From Bugulina stolonifera (lineage: Eukaryota > Bryozoa > Gymnolaemata > Cheilostomatida > Bugulidae): DNA of 64,000 nt. Location of the stretch: NCBI GenBank assembly GCA_935421135.1, contig OW285191.1, positions 16,632,700 through 16,696,699 on the forward strand, written 5' to 3'. The notes beneath the pieces were generated by a model that saw only the letters and a program-made list of their open reading frames with translations, was not told the DNA's origin and did not search any database. Below, in pieces: positions 1 through 13,223 of the stretch. Position 1 is the stretch's first letter, and every line of letters starts with the position of its first letter. Position numbers and translations under genes: made by a program.

Positions 1-3000
1 AAAGAGCTAGCTGGAATTGTAAAACTCATGTACGATTTTTCTTGTACCTCCAAATGTAGGAAGTACCTGCATATAATGGACCAGAGAACCGGGCCACCTA
101 GGGTCCGATTTCTTTCACAGCTATTAGTGGGAGGTGGGGTGAGGGGAATACACCTTGTACCTACATGTATCTGAAGGCACAACAGACCTGCATTGCGTAC
201 GCTTGTTGAGCTTGATACTTGGGGCGCACATACAAGCACCAATTTTTGCAGTTCTATATGCAGTCATATATAAATAGGCCTACGTTGTACATGTGTGGCT
301 GTCTTCTGGCCATGCAAATTTGATTGGGATATACTCTTTGACAAACCTGTTCGACTTCTTGCATAATTTCTCTTCGCCTCCGGGCTTGGACATCTTGGAA
401 TCTCATTGAGGTCTATCATCAGTTCTCCTTTGTGGTTATATGTGGTAGGCATACAACCCTTATGTTGTACCTATCTACCAAACTGGAAAAATAAATTCTA
501 GCACATATCAGTAAGTTGTTATTTGAAAAGCTTACAAAGCTATAGCCAGATATCACAAGGTTGAAACCAGCCGCCATTATGTCAGTGTTTCATCCATGTT
601 CAATTTCTTTTAAAAGTTGATGCTTCCAAAAACACTTCTAACCCTCTGCAGAAAACTAGTACTCTCAAAGTAACTTGCATATTCTATATGTATGTTGCTC
701 TCACACACATACATGTATATTTTATACAGTGTTTGTACAAACATGTATATTTATTATAATATACTTATATGTACAGTGATGTATTGTCTAAATTATTCTC
801 TTACGTGTTTGAGTCTGCACAATGTGGGGCACAGGAAGTCACATATTATATTACATATTATAGTTGTAGTAATTATTGCAATCACTTATATAATCATTTT
901 ATACAATAATGTAGATACAGTTTGTTGAATGTATGCTGTATGTTATTATAATTGCTAGAATGGTGGGCATGGTAGCCAACACAGCAGAGCAAAGCAAATT
1001 TTCATGTAGTTCCTTTAGTGATCTAGTTGATAAGCTAACTGGAACTCAAGTTTGCTGTTGTTCTAACATCACTATATACAATGTATGATACTTATAAAGA
1101 ATACTGTTGTCCCCTGTTTGCTTGCACTATACATGCTGCCCTACCATGGACTTAAACTTGTTACTGTTAGGCTATTCAAACAAGAGAAAAATACAAAAGT
1201 GTCCTCATGTTGTTTTAAATCACAGTTTGTGCAGCCAGCAAACAACTCTATGCATAAGTAGTGCGCTGACTTATTGTGAATAGTCAGCTTTACTCACTAT
1301 AATGTATCTACTTACAATATGTTTGGCTGACTCTTGATTTGTGGTAGCCTACTGTATGTAATAGCTTAGTATGCTGCTTCTATAGTTGATCCTTTAAAAT
1401 GCTGCTAATAACCCATCCATGGATCAACCAAAATGTCAAGGGTATTTGAACACTGAGCACGAACACTTTTAAATCAATAGGCGCAGCTTTCAACTGAAAT
1501 CTCAAAGATATAAATGAATGAACATAAACAATGCTTTTTATGTATTATTGATATGTTAATCTATGTTGATAATTTGTTATCAATTACTATTAATACTGTT
1601 TGGTTATTCAACATGTGCAGTAACTTGATAAATGAAACAGCAAGGCAGCAGCTGTTGCTACTATGTATATTATATAGTTATGTACATGTGTATTATATAC
1701 ATGTAACTATGGAATTCTCTACACTCTTCGCACCTGAAGGAAGCAATCTTATTTATAATAATGTTTTACATGTTTAACAATCATAAACATACTATAGCTA
1801 TGCTTGTAGTCAGGTACATAATATAATATTGTAGACTTGTGATACTATGTGGATATCAAACTTCTCTTCCTCTTCTATTTATTTTTTGCCCGGATTCAAG
1901 TTTATTCTAGCAATGCTTATCGATTCCATAGGAGATTCGAAACCTAAACTGTAGAGCCAGTAGGGGTGTTAGCTTTCGACAAATGTTATGTAGGGAGATT
2001 CAAGGCTGATTGAAGACTCGTTCAAAGTGTGATTGTTTTACTGAATCATATACAGTAGACATTTGTAACAGATTACTGCGGTAATGATATTACAGAGCAT
2101 CAATTATTGTTAGTCTTGGCTAAATTCCATATATAGTCCGTCAACAATTTTTCTGCCTAAGATAAGTACAGCTATCAGAATATATGAAAACTGGTGTTAG
2201 TAACAATGGAATGGGTATAAATATGAGTTTACTTCAATGGTATTTAATATGACTTGTGCAAATCAAACCAAATTAATACTAAGTAGCAGGCATTAATCTT
2301 TTATTTTTGTATGATATAACTATTTGCACAAAATTATGTATAGAATATAAATGTGTGTTTGAAGGTTTTGACAATTCTTTAAAACAAAATAAATATATTA
2401 TGGCAAGTTGTCTTCAAGAGAACAAAAGCAAATGTTAAATTTGAAAGTGCATTGAACTGAAAAAGTGCATTGCTTGAACTAAAACTATGTAATGAGAACA
2501 CTTGTAACAGCGTATGTAATAATAAATAGCATATAGGACAATCAGCATACATGAACTTTATTAGATAATACATGTACATGAGATTGAATGAAATAAATAT
2601 CAACATTATTTTTGGTAAAATTGGTTTTCTTTCCACATGATATATATGTTATGCACTACATTAATATCATGCACAATTGTTATAGATGGGTAATAGTCAA
2701 GGGTAAATATTAGCATACTGCTTTATATTATAATAGGACAAGCCAATGGTCACTCATTTATGACAATTGTACATAAATTTAATGTGGAAGTGTTCATGCT
2801 GCTAATTCATTGGTTTTGTTGGCTAACTGTATTCAACATGATATACATGTATATAATAAATTATAATTACTAATTAGGCTGTGTTTTGTGTCATCATCAT
2901 TATTATTGTTGTTAAGTCCTTGCTGTACTAAGAGCTTAGTATTCCTTTTAGTTTAGTATAACCTCTAGGAATACTAAACTCCATGTTGCTGTATACGGTA

Positions 3001-3019
3001 ACCTTGGAAACCCTGGCAA
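1..3019. other. Intergenic sequence, no gene recognised
   Basis: AT-rich sequence with stop codons in all frames. No exon chain, RNA gene or recognisable transposon was found. The only local structure is a 9-bp perfect inverted repeat (TAGTATTCC at 2938-2946, GGAATACTA at 2968-2976) just upstream of the ACBD3 start, with a 21-base loop. It lies where a promoter or 5'UTR would be, but no function can be assigned. Confidence 0.6.
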
Positions 3020-6000
3020 ATGGGTGAATTGGATGCGACACAAGTTCATCACGCACGCGCAGTAAGATCATTCGGGAGGTACGTGGAGAAAATGTCAGCC
3101 TCCATGGAGAATCAAAACAGTACTAGTACTAGTGCTAATACGGAAACCATTGCTACATCGATGGGAAAAATGGATCTAAACGGATCTGCCCCAGGCAAAC
3201 AAGGAGAAGAAGTGACACAACCAAGCAGCCTAATTCCATTGGAACCTTTATATAAACTGTGCATGAAGTATTACAAAGGTGAGTTTAGTTTCAGTTTGGT
3301 TCAAGTTTTCTTTTGCAAATAACGTATAGTTAGTAACAAGTATAGTATAGTTATTTTATAGTAGTAGTCAGTATAGTTTATAGTATAATTATGTGTAAGA
3401 TTAAAGATTGAATAGAAGAATAAGAATTATAAATATTTTCATTTATTTAAAATTGTCAAAGGTACCCAACATAAACTGTAAAATCCTCATGTGGATTCAT
3501 GACTTTCTAAGAGGCCGTAAACAAAGAGTTGTTGTATCCAGGCACAAATCACGGGAGCTACCAGTGACATCTGGTGTTCCTCAAGGGTCTGTGCTGAGTC
3601 CCACTCTATTTTTAATATATATTAATGATTTACCAAGTCGCATCAACTGCCACCTTAGCTTGTTTGCCGATGACACTCTTGTCTATCAGACTGTTAACTC
3701 TCCTGCTGATAGCCTCAAATTTCAATTGAACATCAATGCCATGGAGGAATGGGCTGACACTTGGCTAATGTCTCTTAATGTTGGCAAATGCACAATTATG
3801 ACTTTTAATCAAAAGCAAGATTCACCGTCTCCTAAATATTCCCTGGCCAACACGACACTCAGTGTTGTTAATGAATCAAGATACCTAGGGGTGATAATCC
3901 AAAGTAATCTTAAGTTCGACACTCACATACAGACCAAGATTGCCAAAGCCAAAAGGCAGCTTGGCATGATTAAGAAGGTTCTCCAGGGTGCCCCTAGGGA
4001 TGCCAAACTTCTTGCTTACACAAGTTTATGTCGACCACATTTTGAGTATGCTTCGTGTGTTTGGGATTCTGCCTTGGGCTACATGATCCATGACTTAGAC
4101 ATGGTGCAGAATTGTGCTGTTAGATTTATAAGTGACCTGAAAGGTCGGGAAAGTGTCTCGGATGCAGCGAGTGAATTAAACATTGGCACTCTAGGTGATC
4201 GTCGTAAAATGAGCCGACACAACCTTCTTATGAGGGTCCTCTCAGAAGAGGACAACCATCCTGCTCTCCTAGAGTCTTATGAGGAATTGGTGGATATAGA
4301 GACCAATGTCCAAGCCATTACCAGAGCAACTGCCAGAGGGGAACCCCCAACCATCTATGCCAGAACGTCGGCTTACCACAATAGTTTTCTGCCAAAAACC
4401 ATAAGAGAGTTAAAAGCTAAAACCCTTTAATAAATGCTAACATAGCATGAGCGATAACCACTTAATAAAATCTTGTTCTCAAAACAAAAGGCGTACCGCT
4501 TGCCACACCGGCTTTAGTACGTACTAGCAAAGAACAGGTAACAGGAACAGGTATATTAAATATAAATTAATAATAACATCATTGACATTTCACATTAGTT
4601 AATTAACATTTCATTAGTCTATTTGAAGTTTTATAGATAGTTTAGGTTTACATAACATTCGCATGGATGAAGTGGTTGACATTTTTCTTCTAATTCCAAT
4701 TTTTATTCTCAGACAAACGTGTGCAGTCAAAGGACAGTGTAGTGTTTTTAATGTCTATACTTTACTCACTAGTTACTGTCCTCTTGTACTCTCTCAGTGT
4801 TTCTCTAGCACTTCTCTCTACCACTGTCAACCATAAACTGTCCTATTCTCCTCATTCTTCAGCCATTTCTTAGCTATCTTTGTTGATTCAAATAACCTAT
4901 CCCCTTCGTCTTAGCCCCTTTTCCATGGCTACCAACACAGCGTTAGTGTACACCAGTCGTTTTCATTCTCTTTTGACGAAGTGAATGAAGAATAATTAAG
5001 ATATTCACCTATCATGATTATCGTCATTCTCTTCTCAATTATTTAAAAAATAGAAAAGCGAAAAATCATTTACTTGTACTGAAACAATTGTTTTTTTTAC
5101 ATTTTTGTCTTTATTTACTATTTTTTATTTTATTCTGGTTTGTTTATTTTAATGAATTTCTTCAATTGATTGATTAATTTAGTAATATGCCTATAGTTTT
5201 AAAAATTTTTTTAGTTATGGAGAACATCTTGTGACTTGTACTATCTGATGTATTCCGCATAACAAAATTGTATCAAAATGAGAATCGGTAACAATGTCAT
5301 TCATCAGCCAGTTCTATGTTGAATTGCAAGTTGCCAAGTTCTACCTCCTTATAATATTACGCAGCAGTTTAGAATTGCCATTAGGATTTGGATTGCAAAT
5401 AATGATTCCTGCATATCCTAAGAGAAACCGTAATGGGATTACTATGTTATTTACACCATGATACTGTGTAATTCCAGACAACATTGGGAATGCTTTGTCT
5501 ATACCATACAAGGAAAAGACCTATCTCTTAGCACTACATAAACAAGTTACCTGTGGGAAATATAAAGCAGAAACTGGTCAAGAACCTGGCTTTCTTGACG
5601 TTGTGGGAAATGATAGAAAGTAAGTGTAGTGTGTACTGCGTTGGCTACAATATACAGTTCACAGCATTACATAACAAATCTAACGTGTAGGCCTATGTAG
5701 ACCTGTGATGGTCGCAGCATGAACATTTTTCTAGTAATGTCTGTAATGCGCTTTGTTGGGTATTTCATTGACTACCCTGACTCCAAGGTGCTAGAGTGTG
5801 CAACACAGAGTTTCTCTAGCTTAGCTCATTTATGATGTCAGAAATTTTGCTGGCTTGGAATTGTAATAAATTGATACTATGCTCTATTACTCATTATTCG
5901 GTGGGCGGTGGAATAGGTAATCAGCCTTCCTTATTGTGTGTTTGGTTTCAAGACAGGCATGGCTAGCTTTGGGAGATATGAGCAAAGAAAATGCAATGAA

Positions 6001-9000
6001 AGAATTTATTAAAGTCCTACACAAATGCAGTCCTAGTTTGAAACCTTATTTATATGCCTACAAAGTTCAACAGGAGGAAGAGCAGGAAAAAATAAGGTAG
6101 TCTATAATATTCTGTTCAGTATGGCTACAATTAATGAGATTACTTGATTTTATTGGTTGAGTGCTTAGCTGCTAAGGAATATATTGTAAGATGTATTATT
6201 CTAGGCAAGCTGAGGCCGAACAGAAGAAAAGAGAAGAGGAGGAGGCTGAGAGGGCGAGGCAGGCTGCAGCAGTTAGTCAACAGGCTACAGCAGGTCAGCA
6301 GAATGCTGGTGCTCAGCAGGTGCTCCAAGAGCAACAAGTCCGACAGGCACTCAATCAGCAGACGGAGGCCCAGTTTAGATCGTATGCCCAGTCACAGTTC
6401 CCTAACAGCATTGACCAGGTTTGTGTGTAATTGTGTATGCAGTGTCTACTACTAGTACTGCGTGGCCAATGAGCAGTTGGAGCATTTTCGTTTAATCGCC
6501 ACTGTGCTCCAATTTTGACTGGACTTGTTAGCCATTGGTCTTGTCATGCAAGCGAGCAAATTTGAAGTTAATATGGAATTATGTTCTCTTGTAACTCAAA
6601 TAATGCATTCCATTTGTGTTAGGGAGACAACTACTGATTTTATCAATATGAACTCCTATCATAAAATACATGTAATCTTTATAATATGCATGTAGGCCTA
6701 CTGCATGTATATTATGTACGTAGTACTGTATGTATGTATATTATGTACGTAGTACTGTGGATTCAGTATTGGCTAAATCACAACTTATGAACATCATTAT
6801 TGTTTTCGATAAAATAGATTAGATTAGTAGTGCTTATAATAGTATGTAACTTGCACAAGGTAATTTCAATACCATTGATATGTTCTTATTAAACAAAGAT
6901 TTTATATAAGTCTAGTAGTGGTTGAATCGATATTAATATGGATGTAGTAATAGCAATGTGCTTCTTTCTACTAGCTCTAGCGTGCGTATTGCATAACTTG
7001 TTCCCCAAATTACAAGCAAACTCAAGCCAGCTCTTCATGAACGTCTTGAACTTTATATTAGAGTGAAGTACAAAATTATATGAAAGGAAGTGACACTTTT
7101 GGAACTGCTTGTGTCATATTATCCTGTATTGTTGTTTTATCAACAGCAAGATGCACTAATAAAGCAACTACAAGAACAGCATTTCCAGCAATATGTGAGA
7201 CAGATGTATGAACAACAGTTGCAGCAGCAGGCTGCTACCTCCTCCGCTGCTAATACTTCTCAGGTTAGTTGGTTAGGTGCCCTTGTTATCTTGGTCTGCA
7301 GCGGATAGAATCGATAATTCCGTGAAATGTAGGCACACCCATGGTAGTACATGATGTGCTGTGCTATGTCTTGATGGCTGTCAAAGAGTGTTATTTTACC
7401 AAGAAATGAGCCTATTGGCATAATCCAGTGTTTGGGTGTGTGTATTTATGTATGCAAATGTCTAGTAAAGCCTTATTATTCTTATCTGTATCGTAATAAA
7501 GCAATTTCATTTTTGCCAACAGTGCTAACAGTAAAGGACAACTCCTCAATTATACATACATTATACTAGTTGACATATAATAATAGCTCACTTGATTCTG
7601 CACGTTTAAATTGTACCCTTATCGTGTTAGTTGAACATTATGTAAATCAAAATTGATTTTTAGCTTGAGCAACTTTTCTTGTAATAAGATAATTATGTGC
7701 TATTTGATGATGTTGGTAACTAGTGTACAGCAGATGACATGGGAGTTGATATTACATTAGGTAATTATTCTGCTGATAGTACATCAGTATTGTCAGCTGT
7801 AAGTGCTCTTTAGCTCACTCATGGAGACTGTGAGCCAGTGTGTCTATCACTGAGCACTGACTCCATAAGTACAGTGTTATAGTCCTTAGTTATACTCCGG
7901 TCTGTTAATATACTAATGGCTTCTCAGCCTCGGCACAGCTGTGTCTCTACATTGTTAGAGTTCTACAGGCAAGCAGATCAGGTGTGTATATGAACATGAT
8001 ATCATGGTGTGCTCTATATACTACTGTTTCCATGGACACCGACTGATTATGTGTATATTGTTGTATATAGGGTTCAGGTGGTGCTGGAGGAGCAGCAGGG
8101 GTGGGACCTCAGAGTATAGCCTTACAAGGTACAACTCATGATGAGAAAATCAATGGTGCTCTAGAATCGACCAGCCACACAGGTACATGTCGTATGTCAT
8201 TCCTCTTGGAGCTCAATTTCCAGTTGTTATGCTAATCAAATCTCTATGTGCTCCTTCTTTCTCTGTTGTTGAGCACAGCCTGATTGCTAATTGGTTAATT
8301 TCCGATGGCATATACATGACTGTCTTGCTCCATGACAAGCATAGACAGTCATCGTATTCATCCACTCATTCATTAGAGAATAGGGTTATCTAACCAAGAT
8401 AAATTGCTACATATTTACCGATTCACCTGATGTTTCGTTCTCTCAAATCCTCCATCACTGAACAACTGTTTAAATATCAAAAAAGTGATACACATGTAGT
8501 AGAGTTACAGTTAAAATTTTGATGGTCACAGCATATTTTTGAACTGATTGTCATAGAAGAAGTGTAGATATCAGTAGAGTTCACTAAGACCTCTATACTA
8601 TTGTATCAGTAGAGTTCACTAAGACCTCTATGCTATGTAGCAGTAAGGTTCACTAAGACCTCTATGCTATGTATCAGTAGGGCTCACTAAGACCTCTATG
8701 CTATGTATCAGTAGGGTTCACTAAGACCTCTATGCTATGTATCAGTAGGGTTCACTAAGACCTCTATGCTATGTAGCAGTAAGGTTCACTAAGACCTCTA
8801 TGCTATGTATCAGTAGGGTTCACTAAGAACTCTATGCTATGTATCAGTAGAGTTCACTAAGACCTCTAGGCCTACTTATTCATGGTTATGTTATTGAAGA
8901 TATTGTACTGCAAGAGGCTTCCATGTGGACACAGAAAGATGTAATGGGATTTAAAAATATCATAAAGAAAGAGTCAAAGATGGAGAACCACACTGATTGT

Positions 9001-9959
9001 ATTATAAAAGTTGGCTCTGGTGAAACAGTTACGGTAAAAAATTCCACTAATCTAGCACTGTATAACCGGACTCTGTACATGTCTGTTACTCAAAGTCCTA
9101 GGGAGGCGTGTATGGCGCTACAGTATATTATTGTTGAATTTCAACTCGATTATTGAAAGTCACATTGTGTGTGAGTAATACATGCTCCACATACTAGTCT
9201 AAGCTGATAACATTGCGCATACGACTACTTATAAAGTCATGGTAACGGAATGTGATGATGTAATATCCTGTAGATACGGGTGCCGACACATGAGAATGGA
9301 AACTGTCTGTTCTGGGAGTTTGCTACTGACCACTATGATATAGCATTTGGTGTGTACTTTGAATGGACCGAGTCGACCACTGACAATGTGCAGGTTCATG
9401 TCTCTGATAGCTCTGATGAAGACGAGGAGGAAGGAGGCTCTGACGGTAAGCTCTATTGACATTTTATGGGTAGATATCATTCCTGAATAGAGGCTAGACT
9501 TTAAGTTGCACTCTCTTGAGTCAAAGGTTAACGGCCTTTGATGTAAGATTTATCTTGGTGGGAATTAGACTTGGTTTGCCCATTCTGTGATATGATAACT
9601 ACAGACATATTCATGTTTATTAGAAGTATTCATTACTGAGGCATTGTAATCAATATTGTTATATGTGTGAACTTTATGCCGACTCGGGAGGTTCGGTGTG
9701 CTGTTGTGTATTGATATATCAGCTATTATATACACTTGTAGACAAATCTGATGCTGAGAAGGGAGATGGTAGATCAGAGAAACAAAGAGGTCCACCTATG
9801 GATGAGATAATACCTATATATAGACGGGACAGTCATGAGGAAGTCTACTGTGGCAGCCATGTCTACCCGGGACGTGGTGTATACCTACTTAAGTTTGACA
9901 ACTCATACTCTCTCTGGAGAAGTAAGACCCTATACTACAGAGTTTACTATTCAAGGTGA
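3020..9959 (+). CDS. ACBD3: ACBD3 (GCP60), Golgi acyl-CoA-binding-domain and GOLD-domain protein
   Basis: Exons 3020-3278, 5478-5619, 5953-6096, 6205-6418, 7147-7263, 8071-8182, 8900-9033, 9274-9445 and 9742-9959 give 503 residues (human about 528). The ACB domain spans about residues 75-160 ([34 protein letters not shown]). A charged, Gln-rich coiled coil follows ([28 protein letters not shown]). The C-terminal GOLD domain (about 350-503) ends in [19 protein letters not shown] and YYRVYYSR, almost the vertebrate wording. In this family the protein sits on the cytosolic Golgi face, binds giantin and recruits PI4KB and other partners. The start at 3020 has a good context (caaATGG); the in-frame Met at 3092 is an alternative. 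The acceptor of exon 7 is weak (8899 chosen), and a possible extra phase-0 exon lies at 7928-7981. Intron 1 carries a LINE fragment. Confidence 0.93.
3408..4500 (+). mobile_element. 5'-truncated non-LTR retrotransposon (CR1/Rex/L2-like RT) in ACBD3 intron 1
   Basis: An uninterrupted reading frame at 3408-4430 encodes the C-terminal half of a LINE ORF2. It holds RT motifs [13 protein letters not shown] and the catalytic [11 protein letters not shown], then the thumb region ([13 protein letters not shown]), a domain running through [17 protein letters not shown], and the typical tail [14 protein letters not shown] before TAA. The endonuclease and the N-terminal RT motifs are missing, so this is a dead-on-arrival 5' truncation; recognisable RT begins near 3458. 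The following 70-100 bases look like 3'UTR, ending in short AACAGGT-type repeats near 4540. It is in sense orientation inside the intron. It is clearly divergent from the LINE at 39-43 kb, so it belongs to a different family. The intact frame suggests a fairly recent insertion. Confidence 0.88.
8569..8868 (+). repeat. 34-bp minisatellite, about 9 copies
   Basis: Tandem units of the type TCAGTAGGGTTCACTAAGAC plus CTCTATGCTATGTA start at about 8571, 8605, 8639, 8673, 8707, 8741, 8775, 8809 and 8843, a constant period of 34. Variants include AGCAGTAAGG for TCAGTAGGG. The array lies in the ACBD3 intron just before exon 7 (8900), so it occupies the region where the branch point and pyrimidine tract would be expected. 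Confidence 0.93.
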
Positions 9960-12041
9960 ACACAACTCCCATCATCTCTTGCTCTCATCTCATTTATCAC
10001 TTATAGTTATCTTCCATCTTATTTTTTTCATTTATTTATTTATCGTATTGAAAAGTTTTGCTTTATAATGTATTATGTAACAAGGCTGTGGTCTGTGGAC
10101 TAGCATGTACAGTAATAGACGCAAGCACCAAGCTCTAAAGCTAGAAGCTATATTACATTACAGTTGTACAATGGAGTATTTCCAAACATGGTTGTATAGT
10201 AGTAACACCTGTCTGCTGTAGGTCATGTGACCTATTAATAGCAGTCCTTATCTAGAAATTATTTTATGTCTACATAATATCGATTTCATAATAATTTCAT
10301 GGCAATTAAGTGTAGAAGGTAAAATTGTGTTAACAGATATAATATAATATTAATGTAATTAGTATAACAATATTATGTTAGATCTGTACTAGCTGTATTG
10401 TGGCCTAACAAAACTAATAAACTGGTGATTTATTAAATACATATGAATATATTGAATAACTCAATTTGTTCTTTCTCTATTTGTCATTAAGAATATTATA
10501 TGATTGAACATCCAAACAACTCCAGATGAGCACATGGCCCTTCCTCTACAGCATTGCTACCCTACAATAGTAGCTGGTGCTTACTTTCATATCACAACTT
10601 ATTATCATGTCTAACATAACTGAAGGAATAACTTATAAAGTCGGCTAAAATGCCACAAATTGAAGGATGGGTAAACCAGTTGACCAATAAATAATGTATA
10701 TACATGGGACTTGTCCACATCTTTCTGACCAAGTTATTGCATGTGCTTGACCTATACATGATTGCATTTATTGACAAACATGCAAATGTATTATAGTAGC
10801 TGAGACTAAATAATGCTTGCTACTTACTGGTAGTTAGTGTAACTATTATATTGTGTATAAGACAGTCATGATAGTGTGATTTAATAGCTAGACCAAAGGC
10901 AATTACATCTAATTTCTCTATAGTTTGTGATGTACCAGATCATTTACACTCATCTTGTTGAATGGTGAAGGTTCATCAGCTGCATGTAAAGTAAGTATAA
11001 TACAGTAATATTTTATCCTATCACTTAGTCTATTATTATCCTAGTATGTTCTATTGTTAGTATCTTGCTATTATACAGTAATTATGGGAATAATTAGGGT
11101 CTGTTGATGTGCAAGTATCACATGCTAGATTTGCGTGTGTGGTGAGCATGTGAGCAGTGAGCAGTGTGGTGAGCAGTGGTGTATGCATGCACATGTATAA
11201 AAAGTATTTAAAAGTCATGCCATCACAAAATGTGGGATTAGTAAATCTATTTGAAGCATTTCAACAATAAGGAAATTATCTCATTGTCTTTAGTATGGTA
11301 GGATAAAAGATTCAACTTCAAAAATGTGAGATTAATGAAAAAGTAATATATTTTTGTAGTTTACATTTCTGTATATGCAGTGGTGTAGGTCTCCCTAGTG
11401 GTGTGTATTCTTCCAGAGGCTGAAAGAGTATGGCTAGCTGTTGTAGGCCAGTTGAATGTAGGTACCATTACACCACTGTATGTACACAGTCATGTAGATA
11501 GTCTATGGAAATTGTTGTGTGTTTACATGCAAGCATACATAATACAGAATGATGTTGATTCACATACATGTACATGTACATGTACGTGTACTTATACTTT
11601 ACAATGTAGTAACAGTGTATTAATTTACCTACACACGACAATCATGTACTTACACTGCACATGTACACACAATTATTATTGTGAACAGTTAAGACTTCAG
11701 ATGATTTTCCATCATTTAGTATTTGAACTAATGTGTAGCCCTGTGATTTCATAACATTTTATCAATCCATTATACAATCAACTCACAAATCATATAGCAA
11801 TAAAAATTGTTTGTTTACTCACAAGTAATAAAAATAATAAAACCTTAGCCAGTCTAAAGCAATATTAGTAGTGTTATCTGCACAAATTGATACCTAGGGG
11901 CATATGATATCACATTTACTGCCCTGTTGAATGTCTCTTACCTGAACATTTATTTACTTTATAATGAGTAAACTTGAGACGTTGATTGCAGACTATATAC
12001 ATGAATTTATTCCATTCACTTAACTTGGCAAAGGAAACAGC
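9960..12041. other. Intergenic, ACBD3 to PPP1R27-like gene
   Basis: About 2.1 kb between two genes on the same strand. It holds the ACBD3 3'UTR (an AATAAA lies near 10414), AT-rich sequence, and a (ACATGT)n-like run near 11566-11590. An open frame at 11398-11754 is dominated by low-complexity TGTACA/TGTAC translation and is not credible. Nothing else seen. Confidence 0.5.
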
Positions 12042-13223
12042 ATGAGTCGAAGAGTGAGTGTGTATAAGAAGCAGAACCCAGGAAAGGCGAGGGTGAGATT
12101 TCCAGATGAACTGGTGTTCCAGGATAGTGTGAAGGAGAATGACATTGAGCAGATGCACCACATGTTACGGAGAGCTAGTCTACAGATGGACCTGAGTGCC
12201 ATCAATTCAGCAGGTGAATCTGAATGTCTTCTACCCATCTCTCTTGAGCTCACCTGCCATGCAAGTTGGCAGTTTTTTACTTGACTCATTACTAAATTTG
12301 GATTCCAAAATGCTTGTCTGACATTGTAGTCTGCTACAATTAACATCATGTCACGTTGATAAAGCACTAATACAAGTAGGCTTATAAGAACTTTGGTACA
12401 GGATCCCAATACTAATGGTAAAAAGATTTGAGGTTTTTACAAAGGTGACCTCAAAACATCACTTGAGGATCAACTTCAAATTTTGAATGATCATTCTGAC
12501 AGTAGAAGCAGGAGATATGGCACCATTATATATTGTATATTAGGAGTTAATTTAAATTTTCAGTATTGTGACTATAGTCATAATAGTCAAAGTGTACACC
12601 AACAACTGTAGGTCTCACAGCACTACACCAAGCAGTATTAGATGGCAACTTCAAGGCTGTAAGACTTCTCCTAAAACATGGATCAGATGTGAACAAAGTG
12701 GACGAGGATAGCTGGACACCTTTACACGCAGCTTGTGCAGAGGGACATTCTAACATAGCCAGGTAGATAGATATAAGACACCCTGATGCACGCATGTCTT
12801 TACAAACCAATCAAACTTCATATTGAGTAGTCATATTTTTCACTGAGCAGAAGAACTGGTGGTATTAAGATTTCATGTAACATAATAATTAGCCTACACC
12901 CTATACTGGGACCACCATGAATATGATGATGTCCATGTAGAGTAGTATAAGCACATCATTAGGGCAGAAAGATGACAGAATCATGCTTTGCCTAACAGAT
13001 TACTATTGCATATAATTGTATATGCAGATATCTGCTAAAGAAAGGAGCAGATCCAACAATATTAACAGACGAGGGGGAGAGACCGATAGACTTGTGTGAC
13101 CACACTGACCTACCTACCATTAGAGTATTGCTGAAAGCTCAGAACACTGACTTCTCTATAGATAGTGATCAGGAGGAGGATGAAGAAAAGACAGTAGAAC
13201 GCAATGAGAAAGGTACACAGTAG
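12042..13223 (+). CDS. PPP1R27: Ankyrin-repeat PP1-binding protein, PPP1R27-like
   Basis: Exons 12042-12213, 12612-12762 and 13028-13223 give 172 residues (human PPP1R27 about 154). Residues 17-20 are RVRF, an RVxF motif of the kind that docks on protein phosphatase 1, followed by PDELVFQDSVKENDIEQM, close to the vertebrate FPNDVVFQDHVRQGDLEQV. Two canonical ankyrin repeats follow (GLTALHQAVLDGNFKAVRLL and SWTPLHAACAEGHSNIARYL), then a partial third (DEGERPIDLCD). The acidic C-terminus (DSDQEEDEEKTVER) is not in the vertebrate protein. The RVxF-plus-ankyrin order is shared with the PPP1R12/16 targeting subunits, so a short relative of those is the alternative. After the TAG the same frame stays open for 20 more codons (see findings). 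Confidence 0.8.

Noticed and set aside
11398..11754. 118-codon open frame
   Set aside because: Largely translated TACATGTA-type low complexity; no splice partners or family resemblance.
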